A DNA stretch of 46,267 nucleotides from Byssochlamys sp. IMV 00236 (lineage: Eukaryota; Ascomycota; Eurotiomycetes; Eurotiales; Thermoascaceae), in the NCBI GenBank assembly GCA_001931875.2, contig MSJH02000457.1:1-46267 (forward strand), written 5' to 3'. Below are positions 43,995 through 46,267 of the stretch, piece by piece. The position numbers were made by a program, and so were the translations under genes. Numbering within the stretch: the first letter of the stretch is position 1; every line of letters starts with the position of its first letter. The notes beneath the pieces are model-generated. The model was not told where the DNA came from. It searched no databases and saw only the letters and a list, made by a program, of their open reading frames with translations.

Positions 43995-44257
43995 AAAGTT
44001 AAAAATAAACACTTTCAATGTGTTCTGGCTCCCTTTTAGATTCGTCAATTTAATTTGTCACTTTATTATTTGCTGTAACACCTATTTCTGCTAATTAAGG
44101 TGACCTGGGTTCCCGCTTTGTATAAAAGAATAAAGTTTTTCTCTTTTCTTTCTCTTTTTCTTTCATTCTTTCTTTTCACACACAGAAAAAAAAAGGGAGA
44201 GGACAGTTAATTTTATATACCACACAACATATATATATACACACGCACACATACACA
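43995..44257. other. Promoter of the secreted Kre9-like gene
   Basis: Contains TATAAAAG at 44122-44129, a long T/C tract (44136-44178), and AC/TA microsatellites just before the ATG. This is the typical layout of a well-expressed fungal promoter and leader. Confidence 0.5.
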
Positions 44258-45313
44258 ATGAAGTTTTCTATCACCGCTATCTCTGCTCTCATCCTGTCTA
44301 CTGCTGTTTCCATGACTACAGCTGACTCCTATAGTGACGCCATGAAGTCTTGGTGTGGAGGTAAGTGGCTGTGATGTATTATTTAATATATGCTAATGAC
44401 AACTCATATATAGGTCTTGGTGTCTCTTTCCCTACCTCATCCACTGTTGTCACCGCTGGCAGTAAAACTAAAGTTACAGTTAGTAAGTGTATTCATTTAT
44501 ACACTAAAAACCAAATCTAATGTAAAAAAAAAAAGCTAGAAAGCCTGATCAACGCACAAAGACAGTTACTGGTCTTGATGTAATGTAACACTAGATTGTC
44601 CCTTAGAATTTAAACTAAACAGATATATATATATAGTTGTACTCTGTTGACTCAAGCGGTAAAGCTAAATACGTTCAAAATGTCTGGTCAGGCAAATACA
44701 ATCTTCAAAAGACTGCTTCTATCACAGACACAATTCCCTCTAATGTAGCTCCTGGTCTCTATTACTACCGGTAAGACAAAGAAATCATAATTTAAAAATA
44801 GAAACTAATTTATTATAAATATAAAGTGTCTGGGTTACCAACATGGTCAATGGTCAACATGGCCCTGATTGTTTACAAACCTCTCATACTTTCAAGGTAA
44901 CTTCCAGCTCTCACAAGAATGCTGATGGTACTATGGAGTATGCAGAATCTCTTGATGACGAAAATATCTATCATCCTGACCACTACAATGGTTGCTTCGG
45001 TTTGACTGTTGATTACCCTGCACCCAACGGCGAATTCAATGTTGATGAACACATCCATATCCAGGTCAACCGTGACTCTGCCTCTCAAACAGATGCTTTG
45101 ACCAAGGTCGAATTGTACAAGGGTGATGAACTCGTAGACGTTGCCTGGACTGGTAATGAGCCCATTCTGAATTCTTTCACTCTTAAAGATCACTTGAAGC
45201 TTGACAATGTCGATCCTGCAGCTGATTATCACTACAAGCTCGAAGTTACTTCACAACACTCTGATGACCATTGTACCTTCGTCTCCAACAACTTCAAGAT
45301 CAAGTCTGAATAA
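44258..45313 (+). CDS. Secreted protein with Kre9/Knh1-like module
   Basis: Five exons (44258-44360, 44414-44482, 44536-44579, 44637-44770, 44827-45313), 278 residues. The 44-nt third exon is found by phase: the acceptor is the AG right after the A-run, giving VTVTRKPDQRTKTVTGLD joined to LYSVDSSGKAKY. The first 22 residues (MKFSITAISALILSTAVSMT) are a signal peptide. Then comes an Ig-like beta domain (FPTSSTVVTAGSKTKVTV, later APGLYYYRVWVTNMVNGQHG and SHTFKVTS) of the kind seen in Kre9/Knh1 cell-wall proteins. A second beta-rich part (GLTVDYPAPNGEFNVDEHIH, then KLEVTSQHSDDHCTFVSNNF) follows. There is no GPI signal, so it is probably released or wall-bound. Family assignment is moderate; function is unknown. 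It converges on the FHA/G-patch gene with 25 nt between stops. Confidence 0.72.
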
Positions 45314-45338
45314 ATTATCATTGTTGTATAATAATAAA

Positions 45339-46247
45339 TTAAAGTCTCTTTTTCATGCCCAATCCTGCCTTATCGATTTGTGTTGCCAACTCAATCGGTT
45401 CCTTGATGCCATGACTATCTTTACCTAAGCCTTGACCTTCTTGCCATCCTAGTTTCTTTAGCATGTTGCTACCGACACCTTCTACACGAATAATAGGTTC
45501 TGGTGGTGCCAAGTTATTTTTAGGTGGTATCACTTTAGGCGGCGCCATGTTACTCTCTATTCCTTGTCTTCTCAACTCTGCTCTGTCCATATAATCATCC
45601 TGTACTGCATGACTGGAGATATCATAATTTTCCTTGTACTGCCTTATCCATTCATGTCGATCGACTTCCAAACTCTGCATTCCTTCCTTTTTCTTTTTTT
45701 CCTTCTTTCCAGCGCACACATCAATCACTTCGTTCGCTCTACACTCGCTACAGATCGGATGTTTATGTACCTGCAGCGTGGTTGAGCCAATCTCAATGAT
45801 ATCTTTATGTTTTAATAAATACGGCAAACTGCTCTTCTTAGCCTCAGATAGCAGTTCACCATTGACCCTTGTACCATGCTGAGAGCCAACGTCAACAAGA
45901 TAAAACAGCTCTGTGGTTGGATTCAGAAAGATGTGGCAATGGAACTTACTGACGGCAAGTTCAGGCAGTCTCAATCGTCGATCCCACGATCGATCACGAC
46001 CCATCGTCAATCCGTTCTCATCTACGAGCACTACTTGACCAGTACGATAAAAGGGAGAAGACAAGATGACGAGACGAATAGATTCTGTGCTAATGGTGTT
46101 ATGTTGAGTTGTATAAAAACTGTCGTAATCTCCATTCACCCAGACTTGACCATTATGATACATGACGCGTTTCTTGTTGTGCATCACATAGACATTAAAG
46201 AAATCGTCAAATGTCCATTGTTCTTCGTTTGACGCATCTTGACTCAT
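45339..46247 (-). CDS. FHA and G-patch domain protein, AGGF1-like
   Basis: Single exon, 302 residues. Residues about 15-50 (NVYVMHNKKRVMYHNGQVWV) may be a short OCRE-like motif. An FHA domain follows (LTMGRDRSWDRRLRLPELAV, SKFHCHIF, DVGSQHGTRVNGELL), where the SxxH and N residues bind phosphothreonine. After a CxxC (CSECRA) and a Lys-rich linker comes RQYKENYDIS, then the C-terminal G-patch (GVGSNMLKKLGWQEGQGLGK then AGLGMKKRL). This domain order matches AGGF1-type nuclear proteins linked to RNA helicases and splicing or transcription. The poly-A at the right edge (46252-46267) lies upstream of the start. Confidence 0.88.
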   Translation of the reverse strand: MSQDASNEEQWTFDDFFNVYVMHNKKRVMYHNGQVWVNGDYDSFYTTQHNTISTESIRLVILSSPFYRTGQVVLVDENGLTMGRDRSWDRRLRLPELAVSKFHCHIFLNPTTELFYLVDVGSQHGTRVNGELLSEAKKSSLPYLLKHKDIIEIGSTTLQVHKHPICSECRANEVIDVCAGKKEKKKKEGMQSLEVDRHEWIRQYKENYDISSHAVQDDYMDRAELRRQGIESNMAPPKVIPPKNNLAPPEPIIRVEGVGSNMLKKLGWQEGQGLGKDSHGIKEPIELATQIDKAGLGMKKRL

Positions 46248-46267
46248 ATTTTAATAAAAAAAAAAAA

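Noticed and set aside
1..46267. tRNA, rRNA and CRISPR-like arrays
   Set aside because: Read by eye on both strands; no cloverleaf with A and B boxes, no rRNA core sequence and no regularly spaced repeats were noticed. A tRNAscan-SE run would settle tRNAs.

Overview
This is a stretch of nuclear DNA from a fungus, most likely an early-diverging one (Mucoromycota, Mucorales-like). Four things point that way: almost every gene is split by short introns (about 44-84 nt, GT-AG with a few GC-AG); start codons are often preceded by pyrimidine runs; intergenic DNA is AT-rich; and the gene set fits (458-residue EF-1alpha, PHO80-type cyclin, Dicer-like RNase III, AzgA-type purine permease). Exon coordinates were worked out by hand from splice signals, and the reading phase was checked across every junction of the complete multi-exon genes. 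No rRNA, tRNA or CRISPR array was seen.

Layout. 1-628 (-): 5' part of a DUF3336/patatin-type triacylglycerol lipase running off the left edge. 1259-2977 (+): M17 leucyl aminopeptidase. 3170-4160: two transposon remnants, a Tc1/mariner-type DDE transposase (-) and a TnpB/Fanzor-like ORF (+). 4884-5883 (+): PHO80-like cyclin. 5.9-8.1 kb: no gene seen. 8153-8599 (+): small secreted protein. 9347-10481 (+): septin-like GTPase, convergent with OHCU decarboxylase (-). 12805-15271 (+): GH3 beta-glucosidase. 15.5-17.1 kb: a second TnpB/Fanzor-like remnant cut by a MITE-like element with 41-bp inverted repeats, a broken ORF and a poly-A run. 17307-18747 (-): EF-1alpha with a leader intron. 19881-20458 (+): YPI1/PPP1R11. 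20568-21158 (-): divergent ubiquitin-like/ribosomal protein S27a fusion, sharing a promoter region with 21337-25446 (+), a 16-exon Integrator subunit 3. 25612-29744 (-): FGAM synthase. 30078-30383 (-): small two-helix membrane protein. 30.7-31.65 kb: zinc-finger pseudogene capped by a second MITE-like copy. 32550-35910 (+): Dicer-like protein without its N-terminal ATPase half. 36001-37205 (+): N6-methyl-AMP deaminase, whose stop codon overlaps the stop of a convergent adenylate-kinase-like gene (37202-38986, -). 39174-40935 (+): ABC1/ADCK kinase-like. 41583-43446 (+): AzgA purine permease. 43501-43994 (+): unknown. 44258-45313 (+): secreted Kre9/Knh1-like protein, convergent with 45339-46247 (-): FHA/G-patch (AGGF1-like) protein.

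Most of the window is housekeeping. Four genes touch purine metabolism (FGAM synthase, N6-methyl-AMP deaminase, AzgA permease, OHCU decarboxylase). The most unusual items are the Dicer-like gene with two intact RNase III sites but no ATPase module, the S27a fusion whose ubiquitin part has lost the Ile44/Val70 surface, an Integrator subunit in a fungus, two decayed TnpB/Fanzor-like copies sharing an intron position, and tightly overlapping convergent gene pairs.
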